52,606 bases of DNA from an uncultured Opitutaceae bacterium (GCA_903890485.1 CAITBM010000068.1:1-52606); one strand, 5' to 3'. Positions 25,030 to 34,576 are shown, numbered from the stretch's first letter. The notes: a model not told the origin generated them from the letters alone. A program made the numbers and translations.

Positions 25030-26619
25030 CTAGAGGACCACGAATTTTGCCATCCGGATTGCGCGGTGGCCCTTGAGCTCGCGGCGGGCCGCCTCGCTCG
25101 GTTCGCTGTCGAGGTTGATCACCATGAGCGCGGTCTGGCCGGCCTCCTGGCGGCTGAGGGACATGTTCGCGATGTTCACCTTGTCCTTGCCCAGGAGCGT
25201 GCCGACGTAGCCGATCATTCCGGGCTCGTCGCTGTTCTCTATCACGAGCAGCTTGCCCGTGGCGACCACCTCTACGGCGCGGCCGTTCAACGAGACGATG
25301 CGGGGGCTGCTCGCCTTGCCGATGAGCGTGCCCGCGGCGCTGTGGACCGAGCCGTCCTGGCCCGTGGCCTCGATCTGGATCAGCTCTGTGTAGTCGGCCT
25401 CGCCGGTGGACTTGACGACCTCGCAACGGACGCCCAGGCGCTCGAGGAGGAACGGGGCGTTAACGAAGTTCACGCTGTCGCCGCTGATCCGCTTGAGCCA
25501 CCCGCGCAGTATCGCGCGCGTGATGGCGTTGGCGTCCATGTCGACAATCTTGCCCCAGTAGGTGATCTTGATCGAGCTGATCTGCTCCGGGGATATCTGC
25601 TGGACCAGGGCACCGAGCTTCGAGCCCAAGTCCAGGTACGGCTTGAGGACCGCGAGCGTGGCGGCGTCCAGGGACGGCATGTTGACGGCGTTTCGGATGA
25701 CGCCGCCGTTGAGGACGTCGGCTATCTGCTCCGCGACCTCGACGCCTACGGCGTCCTGGGCCTCGGCCGTGGAAGCTCCCAGGTGGGGGGTCAATGTCAC
25801 GTTTGCGAGCGTCCGGAGCTCGCTCGTAGCAGAGAGCGGTTCCTCCTCGTAAACATCGAGTCCAGCGGCGGCCACATGGCCGCTCTTGATGGCTGCCACC
25901 AGCGCAGCCTCCTTGATGATCCCGCCGCGGGCGCAATTGAACAGTCGGACGCCCTTCTTGCACTTGGCGAGCGCCGCCTCGTCGATCATGTAATGGGTGT
26001 CATCGGTGAGCGGCATGTGAACCGTGATGTAGTCGGCCTGCGCGAGGAGCTCGTCGAGCGAGACGGACTCGATCTGCATCGCCTTTGCGCGGCTCGGCGC
26101 CAAGTACGGGTCGAACGCCAGGACGCGCATCCCGAACGCCTGCGCGCGGCGGGCTACCTCGCCGCCGATGCGGCCCAGGCCCACGATGCCCAGGGTCTTC
26201 CTGAACAGCTCGATACCGGAGAACGTCTTTCGGTCCCACTGGCCCGCCCGCATCGAAGCGGCGGCCTGCGGCACGGGGCGGGCCCCGCAGAGGATATGGG
26301 TGAAGGTGAGTTCCGCCGTGGCGATCGTGTTGCCCGAGGGGGTGTTCATTACGATCACGCCCCGCTCCGTTGCCGCATCGACGTCGACGTTGTCGATACC
26401 AACCCCGGCTCTGCCGACCACCTTCAGAAGGGGGGCCGCGGCAATCACCTCCGCCGTGACCTTTGACTCGGAGCGAACGGCGATCGCATGGACATCCTTT
26501 ACCAGCTCCAGGAGCTTGGCCGGAGAGGACCCGTAGGCCTCAACGACATCCAGGCCCGGCTGCTTGCGCAGATAGGCAACACCCTTTGCGGATATCTTGT
26601 CAGCGACGAGTACTTTCAT
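25030..26619 (-). CDS. serA: D-3-phosphoglycerate dehydrogenase
   Basis: 529 residues, long type; oxidises 3-phosphoglycerate as the first step of serine synthesis. ATG 26619 gives the conserved MKVLVADKISAKG start, although the frame is open for 60 more codons upstream. Features: NAD loop GIVGLGRIGGEVARR, catalytic Arg in NCARGGII, Glu in DVYEEEP, His in LTPHLGASTAEAQ, then an allosteric substrate-binding domain and a C-terminal ACT domain (serine feedback) from about residue 455. It is the first gene of a six-gene unit, 3 bp before plsY. The ribosome site is poor. Confidence 0.95.
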   Translation of the reverse strand: MKVLVADKISAKGVAYLRKQPGLDVVEAYGSSPAKLLELVKDVHAIAVRSESKVTAEVIAAAPLLKVVGRAGVGIDNVDVDAATERGVIVMNTPSGNTIATAELTFTHILCGARPVPQAAASMRAGQWDRKTFSGIELFRKTLGIVGLGRIGGEVARRAQAFGMRVLAFDPYLAPSRAKAMQIESVSLDELLAQADYITVHMPLTDDTHYMIDEAALAKCKKGVRLFNCARGGIIKEAALVAAIKSGHVAAAGLDVYEEEPLSATSELRTLANVTLTPHLGASTAEAQDAVGVEVAEQIADVLNGGVIRNAVNMPSLDAATLAVLKPYLDLGSKLGALVQQISPEQISSIKITYWGKIVDMDANAITRAILRGWLKRISGDSVNFVNAPFLLERLGVRCEVVKSTGEADYTELIQIEATGQDGSVHSAAGTLIGKASSPRIVSLNGRAVEVVATGKLLVIENSDEPGMIGYVGTLLGKDKVNIANMSLSRQEAGQTALMVINLDSEPSEAARRELKGHRAIRMAKFVVL

Positions 26620-26923
26620 GGAGGGAAAAATGCATTTAATCGAAGTCGCCAATGCCCCGGCTAGCAAGGAAAAGCGGAGCCTAGGGGCCGTATGACGCGG
26701 ATCCGAAAAACCGGGGTGGATGCGGTCGACGCTCCGGACATCGAGGGCGTAAAAAGCCGGGTTCCCGGCGGCGCCCGGCGTGGGGAAGGATTTCGCCAAA
26801 CTCGTATCCCGCGGCGCATCCTATCTTCAGCGGGGACGTCTGGCGCTAGAAGATGCCCTATTTTCAGAAAACGCAGGATGGAGCATTCGAAGAATTCCTG
26901 CATGATCGTCGGCTCCTCCAGCG
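26620..26923. promoter_or_regulatory. Divergent region between serA and RND permease, with terminator-like hairpin
   Basis: The 304-bp gap must hold promoters for both operons. A GC-rich perfect palindrome GCCGGGTTCCCGGC at 26756-26769 is followed, on the minus strand only, by TTTTT (26755-26751). That is the form of an intrinsic terminator pointing towards serA and lying 132 bp before its start, so it could be a leader attenuator or the end of a small leftward transcript. An 80-codon open frame on the minus strand (26903-26661) has no recognisable protein character. No clear promoter boxes were identified. Confidence 0.4.
26751..26769 (-). terminator. Intrinsic terminator-like hairpin upstream of serA
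   Basis: GCCGG-GAAC-CCGGC followed by five T on the minus strand. The position is within the leader of serA rather than after a gene, which makes attenuation or the end of a small RNA the two main readings. Confidence 0.45.
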
Positions 26924-29900
26924 ATGTGGATCGTAAGACTAGCCCTTAGGCGCCCCTACACCTTCACGGTGATGGCGCTCTTGATCGTCCTCCTTGGCAT
27001 CTTTTCGGCCATGAGGATGGCGAAGGACATCTTCCCGTCGATCGACATCCCCGTGGTGGTGGTGATCTGGCAGTACGGCGGGCTCACGCCCGAGGAGATG
27101 TCCAAGCGCATCGTCACCCTCAGCGAGCGCGCAATGACGACCACGGTGAACGACATCGAGCACATGGAGTCCCAGTCGTTCATCGGAGTCGGGGTGATCA
27201 AGGTGTTTTTCCACCCTGGGGCCAGCATCGACGCTGCCGTGGCCCAGGTGACCGCGATTAGCCAAACGATCACCCGAATACTGCCTCCTGGGGCATCCCC
27301 TCCCCTGGTCATCCGCTTCAACGCCTCCAACGTGCCGATCCTCCAGCTGGGGCTTGGCAGCAAGACCCTCTCGGAGCAGCGCCTCTACGACATCGGGCTC
27401 AATTACCTGCGCGTACAGCTTGCCACCGTGCAGGGCGCCTCGATACCCCTGCCCATCGGCGGGAAGGTGCGCCAGATCATGGTGGACCTGGACCTGAAGG
27501 CCCTCCAGTCGAAAGGACTTTCGCCGTCGGACGTGAACGCGGCGCTCTCCGCCCAGAACCTCACGATCCCCTCGGGGACCGCCAAGATCGGCGACCGGGA
27601 ATACGACGTGCTCCTCAACAGCAGTCCCCCCGACTATTCGGACTTGGGCAATCTGCCGGTCAAGGTCGTGAACGGGTCCGTTGTCTATATCCGGGACGTT
27701 GCACAGGTCCGCGACGGCTTCATCCCCCAGACGAACATCGTGCGCCAGGACGGGACACGGGGCGCGCTCACCATCATCCTGAAGTCCGGTGCGGCCTCAA
27801 CCCTCGATATCATCAACCGGGTGAAGGCTGTTTTGCCCCAGATCAAGACGACGCTCCCCCCGGAACTCGACCTGAAGCCGGAGTTCGACCAATCGGTGTT
27901 TGTCCGCGCCGCCCTTGAGGGCGTCATCAAGGAGGCCGTCCTGGCCGCGCTCCTCACGGCGGCGATGATCCTTCTCTTCCTCGGCTCCTGGCGCAGCACG
28001 CTCGTGGTCGCGCTCTCGATTCCTCTCTCCATCTTCTGCTCGGTCATCTGCCTCTACTGCCTTGGCCAGACGATCAATGCGATGACGCTTGGCGGACTCG
28101 CCCTGGCCGTCGGCATCCTGGTCGACGACGCCACGGTCACGATTGAGAACATCGACCGGAACCATCACATGAGGAAGACCCTTGTGCAGGCCATCCTGGA
28201 CGGGGCTCAGCAGATTGCCGTCCCCGCCTTCGTGTCGACCCTGTGCATCTGCATCGTCTTTGTGCCGATCTTCTTCCTGGAGGGCACGGCCAAGTTCCTC
28301 TTCGGGCCCCTCGCGATGGCCGTCATTTTCGCGATGATGGCGTCCTACTTCCTTTCCCGGACCGTGGTGCCCACCTTCGTTCACTACCTGCTCCTGGGAC
28401 AAAAGGTGCTCCACGAAGGGGGACCGGGCCCGGCCGATGCAGGGGACGTCTTCTGGAGGGTCCACGTGGCCTTCAACCGGAGCTTCGAGCGGTTCCGCTC
28501 CGGTTATGTCGGGATTCTGGACCGGGCCCTGAACCGGCGGAGCCTGGTGCTCTGGATCATGGTTGGCGTCGTTCTCTTGAGCGCGCTCACCCTCCCCTTC
28601 CTGGGGCGAGATTTCTTTCCCCTTGTCGACGCGGGGCAGTTTCGGCTCCACGTCCGCGCCCCCGACGGGACGCGCATAGAGGAGACCGAGCGTTATTTCA
28701 CCCGGGCCGAGGATGTGATCCGAAGCGTCATCCCGGCGCAGGAGCTGGAGACCATAATCGACAATATCGGCCTGCCAAACGGGAGCACGGGCCTTGCCTT
28801 CAGCGACACGGCCACGGTCGGCACGGCCGATGGCGAGATCCTTGTGGCCCTGAAAGCAGGGAATCACCACTCCACGTGGGCGTACGTCCGCGAGATCCGG
28901 GCCCGCCTTAACCGGGAGCTGCCCAGCTGCACCTTCTTCACGCAGCCCTCGGACATTGTGGGCCAGATCCTCAACTTCGGGCTACCCGCCCCTATCGACC
29001 TGCAGATCTCCGGCGGAGACAGCGCCGGCAACTACGCCCTCATCAAAGAGCTCTCGGCCCGGATCTCCACGATTCCCGGCGCGGTGGATGTCCACGTCCA
29101 CCAGGTGGTGAACGCCCCCGCCCTCTCCGTTAACGTCGACCGCACCCGCGCGGACCAATTCGGGATGACCCAGGGCGACGTCGCTACCAACGTCCTCATC
29201 TCGCTCAGTGGAACCGGCCAGATCGCCCCGAGCTACTGGCTCAGCCCGCAGGGGATACAGTACCCGGTGGCCGTCCAGGCGCCCCAGCGATCGATCGACT
29301 CAATCGAGGCCCTGAAGGCCCTCCCCATAGGCAACGTCAGGGGCACGGCGACTCCCGAGACCCTGGGCAACATCGCCTCGATTCACCGGTCGGTGGTGCA
29401 ACAGGTGGTTGGCCACTACAATGTCCAGCCCGTCTTTGACGTCTACGCCAACGTCGACGGCCGCGACCTGGGATCGGTGGCCTCCGCCGTGAGGAAGCTC
29501 ATCCCGGAGTTTGAGAAGAGGCTACCGCGCGGCAGCCAGATACGGCTCAGGGGTCAGGTGCAGAGCATGGACGCCTCGTTCCTCGGGCTCGGGATCGGGG
29601 TCGTCTGCGCCGTGGTCTTGGTCTACCTCCTCATGGTGGTCAATTTCCAGTCCTGGCTCGATCCCTTCATCATCATCATGGCGCTCCCGGGTGCCCTCTG
29701 CGGGGTCGTATGGGCGCTGTTCCTTACGGGCACGACGCTCAGCGTCCCCTCGCTGATGGGGGCCATCATGAGCGTGGGCGTCGCCACGTCCAATTCGATC
29801 CTCCTGATCACCTTCGCCAACGATCTGCGGATCGAGGGCAAGGATTCGCGCGCCGCGGCCCTCGAGGCCGGCCACACCCGGCTAAGGCCCGTGCTGATGA

Positions 29901-30127
29901 CCGCTCTGGCGATGGTGATCGGCATGCTTCCGATGTCGCTTGGCCTTGGAGAAGGCGGGGAGCAGAACGCCCCGCTGGGGCGCGCCGTGATCGGGGGCTT
30001 GGTCGTGGCCACGGTTGCGACGCTTCTCTTTGTCCCCGTTGTCTACGCGACCCTCCGAAAGAAGGCCGGCCACACGCCTGAGGAGGAGATTAGCGAGGAG
30101 CTCCGCGCGTCGCCCGGCGAGGCCTGA
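26924..30127 (+). CDS. RND-family efflux permease (HAE1/MdtB-like)
   Basis: 1067 residues, with an N-terminal helix, two large periplasmic loops and twelve expected helices. RND signs are the start MWIVRLALRRPYTFTVM, ALAVGILVDDATVTIENIDR with the proton-relay acidic pair in TM4, and the repeat helix near VPSLMGAIMSVGVATSNSILLI in the second half. It probably exports drugs or other toxic compounds using proton-motive force, with the adaptor and outer-membrane factor encoded downstream. The order is permease, adaptor, outer-membrane protein, while most operons place the adaptor first. The conserved TM4 acidic pair argues for an active transporter. Confidence 0.92.
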   Translation: MWIVRLALRRPYTFTVMALLIVLLGIFSAMRMAKDIFPSIDIPVVVVIWQYGGLTPEEMSKRIVTLSERAMTTTVNDIEHMESQSFIGVGVIKVFFHPGASIDAAVAQVTAISQTITRILPPGASPPLVIRFNASNVPILQLGLGSKTLSEQRLYDIGLNYLRVQLATVQGASIPLPIGGKVRQIMVDLDLKALQSKGLSPSDVNAALSAQNLTIPSGTAKIGDREYDVLLNSSPPDYSDLGNLPVKVVNGSVVYIRDVAQVRDGFIPQTNIVRQDGTRGALTIILKSGAASTLDIINRVKAVLPQIKTTLPPELDLKPEFDQSVFVRAALEGVIKEAVLAALLTAAMILLFLGSWRSTLVVALSIPLSIFCSVICLYCLGQTINAMTLGGLALAVGILVDDATVTIENIDRNHHMRKTLVQAILDGAQQIAVPAFVSTLCICIVFVPIFFLEGTAKFLFGPLAMAVIFAMMASYFLSRTVVPTFVHYLLLGQKVLHEGGPGPADAGDVFWRVHVAFNRSFERFRSGYVGILDRALNRRSLVLWIMVGVVLLSALTLPFLGRDFFPLVDAGQFRLHVRAPDGTRIEETERYFTRAEDVIRSVIPAQELETIIDNIGLPNGSTGLAFSDTATVGTADGEILVALKAGNHHSTWAYVREIRARLNRELPSCTFFTQPSDIVGQILNFGLPAPIDLQISGGDSAGNYALIKELSARISTIPGAVDVHVHQVVNAPALSVNVDRTRADQFGMTQGDVATNVLISLSGTGQIAPSYWLSPQGIQYPVAVQAPQRSIDSIEALKALPIGNVRGTATPETLGNIASIHRSVVQQVVGHYNVQPVFDVYANVDGRDLGSVASAVRKLIPEFEKRLPRGSQIRLRGQVQSMDASFLGLGIGVVCAVVLVYLLMVVNFQSWLDPFIIIMALPGALCGVVWALFLTGTTLSVPSLMGAIMSVGVATSNSILLITFANDLRIEGKDSRAAALEAGHTRLRPVLMTALAMVIGMLPMSLGLGEGGEQNAPLGRAVIGGLVVATVATLLFVPVVYATLRKKAGHTPEEEISEELRASPGEA

Positions 30128-30161
30128 GCAAAACCCCAGACGCGACCGATCCTTTAAGCCC

Positions 30162-31289
30162 ATGAAGCCATCCCGTATCCCTCTCCTGCTCGCAGCCCTC
30201 TTCGCGATCGTCGTCGGGGCTGCAATTTGGCCACGGCTGCGCGCGGCCCGTGACCTGGAGAGCCGGGCCGCGGCCTCGCTTCGGCCTGTCGTGAGCGTTG
30301 TGGTGGCCGCCAAGAGCACCCGCCCAGCACAGGTGACTCTGCCAGCCGCCATTAACGCGCTTCAGGACACGCCGATCTACGCTCGGACGACGGGCTACAT
30401 CGGGCACTGGAAGGCCGATATCGGCGACCGGGTCCGTGCGGGGGACGTGCTGGCGCAGATCGAGGGCCCCGACTTGGACCAGGAACTGAACCAGGCCAAG
30501 GCGGCCCTTGAGCAGGCGCAGGCCAACCAGGAAATCGCCCGCATCAGCGCGGAACGCTGGCGCGACCTCGGGGCCCAGAACGCGGTCGCCCAGCAGGAGG
30601 TCGACCAAAAGGCAGCCGACTACGCCGGGGCAAAGGCCGCCGTCGGGGCTTCCCGGGCGAACGTGGAGCGCCTCACCCAGCTTAAGGGGTTCCAGCAGGT
30701 CACAGCGCCCTACGATGGGGTCATCACGGCCCGCAACACGGAGGTCGGGGCCCTTATCTCGGCGGGCGCCGGCAAGGAGATCTACCATATCGCGCAGACG
30801 GACGTCCTGCGGATCACCGCGTCGGTCCCCCAGGCCAACGTCCGCTCCCTGAAGATTGGAACGCCCGCCGAGATCCTTGTCCCGGAATTCCCGGGCCGGG
30901 TCTTCCGCGGCGAGATCGCCCGGTTCTCTGGCGCCCTGGACAGCGGATCCCGGACGCTCGAGACGGAAGTGCGCCTGGCCAACCCCACGAACGAGCTCCT
31001 GCCGGGCATGTATTGTGAGGTGCGTTTCAGCTTCCTTGCTGCGCAGCCCGCGATCCTCCTTCCCTCGAACGCGGCTATCATCACCCCGGCCGGCACCCTC
31101 GTGGCGACAGTTGACGCCTCCGACCGCGTGCACCTGCAGCCTGTCACCCTGGGACGCGACTTCGGCAGCCAGATCGAGGTCCTCGATGGCCTGAGTCCCG
31201 GGACGCGCGTCATCGCCGCGCCCAGGGATTCCCTCACCGAGGGCCTTCAGGTCACCCCCTTGGGCGCGGATGGCGAGGCCAAGCCGTGA
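30162..31289 (+). CDS. RND efflux periplasmic adaptor (membrane fusion protein)
   Basis: 375 residues from ATG 30162. An N-terminal membrane anchor (about 7-24) precedes a lipoyl/biotinyl-like half-motif (ARTTGYIGHWKADIGDRVRAGDVLAQIEGPDL), an alpha-helical hairpin of heptads (about 110-170), the returning lipoyl half QVTAPYDGVITARNTEVGALIS, and a beta-barrel domain. This is the HlyD/AcrA-type adaptor that links the RND pump to the outer-membrane channel. It starts 34 bp after the permease stop. Its stop overlaps the start of the outer-membrane factor gene (GTGA at 31286-31289), so translation is coupled. Confidence 0.9.
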   Translation: MKPSRIPLLLAALFAIVVGAAIWPRLRAARDLESRAAASLRPVVSVVVAAKSTRPAQVTLPAAINALQDTPIYARTTGYIGHWKADIGDRVRAGDVLAQIEGPDLDQELNQAKAALEQAQANQEIARISAERWRDLGAQNAVAQQEVDQKAADYAGAKAAVGASRANVERLTQLKGFQQVTAPYDGVITARNTEVGALISAGAGKEIYHIAQTDVLRITASVPQANVRSLKIGTPAEILVPEFPGRVFRGEIARFSGALDSGSRTLETEVRLANPTNELLPGMYCEVRFSFLAAQPAILLPSNAAIITPAGTLVATVDASDRVHLQPVTLGRDFGSQIEVLDGLSPGTRVIAAPRDSLTEGLQVTPLGADGEAKP

Positions 31290-32701
31290 TCAAGATGGAT
31301 CCAATCCTTCGGGTGTTTTGCGCCGCGGCATTGGGCCTGGCGGCAGGCTGCAGCGTTGGGCCCGATTACAAGGCTCCCAGCGTTGCGGTCCCACCCGCCT
31401 ACCAGGAACCCGGACCGTGGAAGGAGGCGAATCCGCGGGACCAGCTTCCCAAGGCCTCGTGGTGGCGGGTCTTTGGGGACCCTACCCTGGACACGCTTGA
31501 GGCGGATGCCGCCCTTGCCAGCCCCACCCTGCAGGCAGCTCTGGCGCGCTACGACCAGGCACTCGCCGTGGCGCGGATAGACCGGGCGCAGCTTTACCCC
31601 TCGCTATCGGTCTCCCCAAGCGCAGTCCGCGAGCGCTTTTCGGGGAACCGCCAGGCCGAGTTCCCCGCGACGCGCTTCGCCTACACCAGCAACTCCTTCG
31701 ACCTGCCGCTCCAGCTGGCCTACGAGGTCGACCTGTTTGGCGGCGTGCGCCGGTCCGTCGAGAGCGCAGCCGCCTCCGCTGAGGCGCAGGGCAGCGCCTA
31801 CCAGGGCGTCCTCCTGGTGCTGCAGGCCGGTGTTGCTCAGAATTACTTCACGCTTCGCTCGCTGGAGAGCCAAAGGGAACTCCTAAAGTCAAACGTGGCG
31901 CTCCTCACCGACGCCCTTGGCCTTGTCCGGAAGCTTCGCCAGGGAGGCGCCAACAGCGACCTGGACCTCTTCCAAGCCGAGGCCGAGCTGGAGACTGTGC
32001 GCAGCAGCGAACTGGCCGTGGAGCGCTCGCTCGCAAAGGCGGAGCACGCGCTCGCCGTTCTTGTCGGCAGGAACCCCGAGGGGTTCAGCATCCCGGTGCG
32101 GCCGCTGGGACGGGAAGTGCCCCCGATCCCGGTGGGGATTCCGAGCGAGCTCCTGGAGCGGCGCCCCGATATCGCGGCCGCCGAGCGCAGGCTTGCCGCA
32201 GCCAATGCCAGGATTGGCGTAGCCAAGGCCGCCTTCTTCCCCTCGATTGGGCTCACCGGGTTTGCCGGGGTCAACAGCGCAGACCTGGACTCGCTCCTCA
32301 AGTGGGGGAGTCGCGAATGGGCGGTCGCACCCTTTGTCTCAATCCCTCTCTTTCGCGGCGGCGCGACCGTCGCCAATTACCGTGAGGCCAAGGCCGCCTA
32401 TGATGAGGCGCTGGCCACCTACCGGGGGCAGGTCCTCGTCGGCTTCCAAGAGGTCGAGGACGGCCTCTCCGACCTCCGGATTCTTGCCGACCAGGCGCAG
32501 GCCCTCCAGGCGGCCGTCGCGGCCGCGGAGGGGGCGAGCCGCCTTTCGACGGTGCGCTACAAGGCGGGATTGGTGAGCTACATCGAGGTGATCGACAGCC
32601 AGAGGACCGAGCTTTCCACGAAGATTGCCCTCACCCAGGCTGAGGCCGACCGGCTTGCGGCTACCGTGTTCCTTATCCGCGCCCTGGGCGGCGGCTGGTA
32701 G
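31286..32701 (+). CDS. RND outer-membrane factor lipoprotein (NodT/OprM family)
   Basis: 471 residues from GTG 31286 (ATG 31295 also possible). A lipoprotein signal ends at the lipobox LAAGC, with lipidated C22, followed by SVGPDYKAP, the standard opening of OprM-like proteins. Two outer-membrane-efflux repeats follow; LELEGAD-like helices are seen in SNSFDLPLQLAYEVDLFGG, LDLFQAEAELETVRSSELAVE, LLERRPDIAAAERRLAAANARIGVAKAAFFPSIGL, and VSYIEVIDSQRTELSTK. It would form the trimeric channel for the permease and adaptor encoded just upstream. Confidence 0.92.
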   Translation: MIKMDPILRVFCAAALGLAAGCSVGPDYKAPSVAVPPAYQEPGPWKEANPRDQLPKASWWRVFGDPTLDTLEADAALASPTLQAALARYDQALAVARIDRAQLYPSLSVSPSAVRERFSGNRQAEFPATRFAYTSNSFDLPLQLAYEVDLFGGVRRSVESAAASAEAQGSAYQGVLLVLQAGVAQNYFTLRSLESQRELLKSNVALLTDALGLVRKLRQGGANSDLDLFQAEAELETVRSSELAVERSLAKAEHALAVLVGRNPEGFSIPVRPLGREVPPIPVGIPSELLERRPDIAAAERRLAAANARIGVAKAAFFPSIGLTGFAGVNSADLDSLLKWGSREWAVAPFVSIPLFRGGATVANYREAKAAYDEALATYRGQVLVGFQEVEDGLSDLRILADQAQALQAAVAAAEGASRLSTVRYKAGLVSYIEVIDSQRTELSTKIALTQAEADRLAATVFLIRALGGGW

Positions 32702-32784
32702 GGCTCAAACGGAGCTTTCCGAAGGGACAAAGCGTGCTATACTCCAGCTGCAACGGTTGATCCTGCAACCGCGCGGCTAGCCCC

Positions 32785-34131
32785 ATGAAAACACCCCACC
32801 CCGTCTGCGTCTCGGCCCTCATCCTCCTCGCCGCGCTCGGACTCAATGCCGAGACCAGCGTCCGCAACGAAAAGCCTGTGGTTCTCGACAGTGTCGTCGT
32901 CGACGCCTCAAAGACACACACCCTGTTCATGGGCGCCGACATTTCGATCAACCTGGACAAGGACCTCTACCCGGTGCGCGACGTCGCCGGGACCTCGTGG
33001 GTGATCGACATCAACGGCAAGGACAAGGTTGTCTCGGCCAAGAAAGGCCCCCTTAACCTGAAGATCACGCCGACCCTCAAACTCACCGAGGTGTCGGCCA
33101 CGATCATGGGGTTCAAGAAGGAGGCGGCGTATTCCTTCGAGAACGACCCGAGCGTGCTCCTCACGAGGGGCCTCTCTGTTTCGGCGGCCCGAAACGCCGA
33201 CCTTCTGGCGATCAAGGCCAATGCCGAGCACCTGGCCGACACGGTATCCAACAAGGCCCTCGGCGGCGCGGCGGTCTTTGCCAGCGCCGACAACCAGTTC
33301 GGCGACAAGGCGCTCGCATTGAGTGCGAAGACGCTTCCCGCAGCCACCCACCCGCCCAAGCCGATCCCGGGGGCGATGGGTCCGCCCCCCAATCCCTTGG
33401 TGGACACATCCCTCATGGATGGCCAGGCGCTGGCGATCCAGCTCTCCAATCAGTGGGTCCAGACTGCGGCGAACCAGACCACCAACGGAAACGAGCCGAT
33501 CGGCAAACTGACGACAGAGGGGCACGATGCGATGGAGGTTGAGTTCGACATCACGTCGGTCAGGCCGCTGCAGAACCCCTACATCGTTACGATGGCGCGC
33601 ATCAAGACCCCGGGGAGCAAACCCGGATACGTCCAGAACCACATCTACGCCCGGGCGCTCGACCCAATTGGCACGCACCTTACCCACGTGCATTTCACCG
33701 AGGAGGGCTTCCCGTTTGAATACCAGCTGGTTGATTTCCAGGTCCACATTTATGACCGCGGCGTCGAGGTGGCCACGAATATGGCCGCCAACCGGGTCGA
33801 ACTTACGCGCGAGGAGGCCTTCGAGTACGTGAAGATGGAGTACATGAGCGTCCACAAGGGCGACACCCTCCCCGCGGTTCCCGTGATGGGGCGGCTTCCC
33901 GCGGAACTGCCCACCCGGATCGCCGCGGGAAAATACGCGGAGACGTTCTACGTGCAGGTGAACAAGGACGGACTGGGCCGCGAGGTCTTCTCCGACCGGC
34001 TCTGCACCCAGAAGATCGAGGACCCGTTCCTGGCGAGTGTCGTCACGGGGATGCGCTTCAAGCCGGCCCTCTCAAGCGGGGCCCCCGTTGACGGCGTTGC
34101 AGCGGTCAACCTGACCAAGCTCCAGTTCTAG
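32785..34131 (+). CDS. Exported protein of unknown function with TonB-like C-terminus
   Basis: 448 residues with a signal peptide (MKTPHPVCVSALILLAALGLNA, cleaved near A22). No family is recognised for most of its length. The last ~90 residues resemble the TonB C-terminal fold seen in periplasmic proteins (FYVQVNKDGLGREV, MRFKPALSSGAPVDGVAAVNLTKL). A second stretch at about 240-320 (GHDAMEVEFDITSVRPLQNPYIVTMARIKTP to VHFTEEGFPFEYQLVDFQVHIYDRG) looks like a beta-sandwich. It begins 83 bp after the outer-membrane factor and is followed 21 bp later by a small lipoprotein gene, so it may be part of the same transcript. Its role is unknown. Confidence 0.75.
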   Translation: MKTPHPVCVSALILLAALGLNAETSVRNEKPVVLDSVVVDASKTHTLFMGADISINLDKDLYPVRDVAGTSWVIDINGKDKVVSAKKGPLNLKITPTLKLTEVSATIMGFKKEAAYSFENDPSVLLTRGLSVSAARNADLLAIKANAEHLADTVSNKALGGAAVFASADNQFGDKALALSAKTLPAATHPPKPIPGAMGPPPNPLVDTSLMDGQALAIQLSNQWVQTAANQTTNGNEPIGKLTTEGHDAMEVEFDITSVRPLQNPYIVTMARIKTPGSKPGYVQNHIYARALDPIGTHLTHVHFTEEGFPFEYQLVDFQVHIYDRGVEVATNMAANRVELTREEAFEYVKMEYMSVHKGDTLPAVPVMGRLPAELPTRIAAGKYAETFYVQVNKDGLGREVFSDRLCTQKIEDPFLASVVTGMRFKPALSSGAPVDGVAAVNLTKLQF

Positions 34132-34152
34132 GCGGCCGGGCTCCCAGGCCCC

Positions 34153-34524
34153 ATGAGATTCCCTCCTTCCTTGGCCATCCTCATGGGCTTCGCCCTAGGG
34201 GGATGCGCCACGGCGCCGGATCCCTTTCCAATCTGGAAAACCTGGGGCTTGGACCTTTCACGGCAGGCCGATGGGAGCGTCACGGTCCCCGACACCCCCG
34301 GCAATTGGAAGAGGTTGTCGGCGCTGTTCACTGAGGAGGTGAAGCGGGAGGCCGCGGGCCTTCCGCCGACCGGGGGCTACACCACCTGGCCCGACTTCTG
34401 GCACAGGAGCTTCTCGGAGATCCGCCAAAGCCACGAGCACCCGGAGCGCTATTTCGCCCTGATCCTGAACCTCAGGCGCGAGCAGTCTCTCCCCGACCTT
34501 CCCCGTGCGGCGATCGCCCCTTAG
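34153..34524 (+). CDS. Small putative lipoprotein, unknown function
   Basis: 123 residues. A lipoprotein signal peptide ends in ALGGC (lipidated C18). The remainder is polar and Trp-rich (IWKTWGLDL, GGYTTWPDFWHRSF), with no recognised family. It is 21 bp downstream of the TonB-like exported protein, in the same direction, which hints that the two work together in the envelope. Confidence 0.65.
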   Translation: MRFPPSLAILMGFALGGCATAPDPFPIWKTWGLDLSRQADGSVTVPDTPGNWKRLSALFTEEVKREAAGLPPTGGYTTWPDFWHRSFSEIRQSHEHPERYFALILNLRREQSLPDLPRAAIAP

Positions 34525-34553
34525 GGCCACGAGACCAGGGCAGAACAGGCGAT

Positions 34554-34576
34554 CAGGGCTAAACTCGGAAGCCCTG
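34554..34576. terminator. Hairpin after the lipoprotein gene
   Basis: CAGGGCT at 34554-34560 and AGCCCTG at 34570-34576 form a perfect 7-bp stem with a 9-nt loop, 30 bp after the lipoprotein stop. There is no T-run, so it may act with Rho or simply protect the 3' end. Confidence 0.35.

Noticed and set aside
26661-26903. 80-codon open frame between serA and the RND permease
   Set aside because: No hydrophobic or domain pattern, Arg/Pro-rich composition typical of chance frames, and it spans the terminator-like hairpin.
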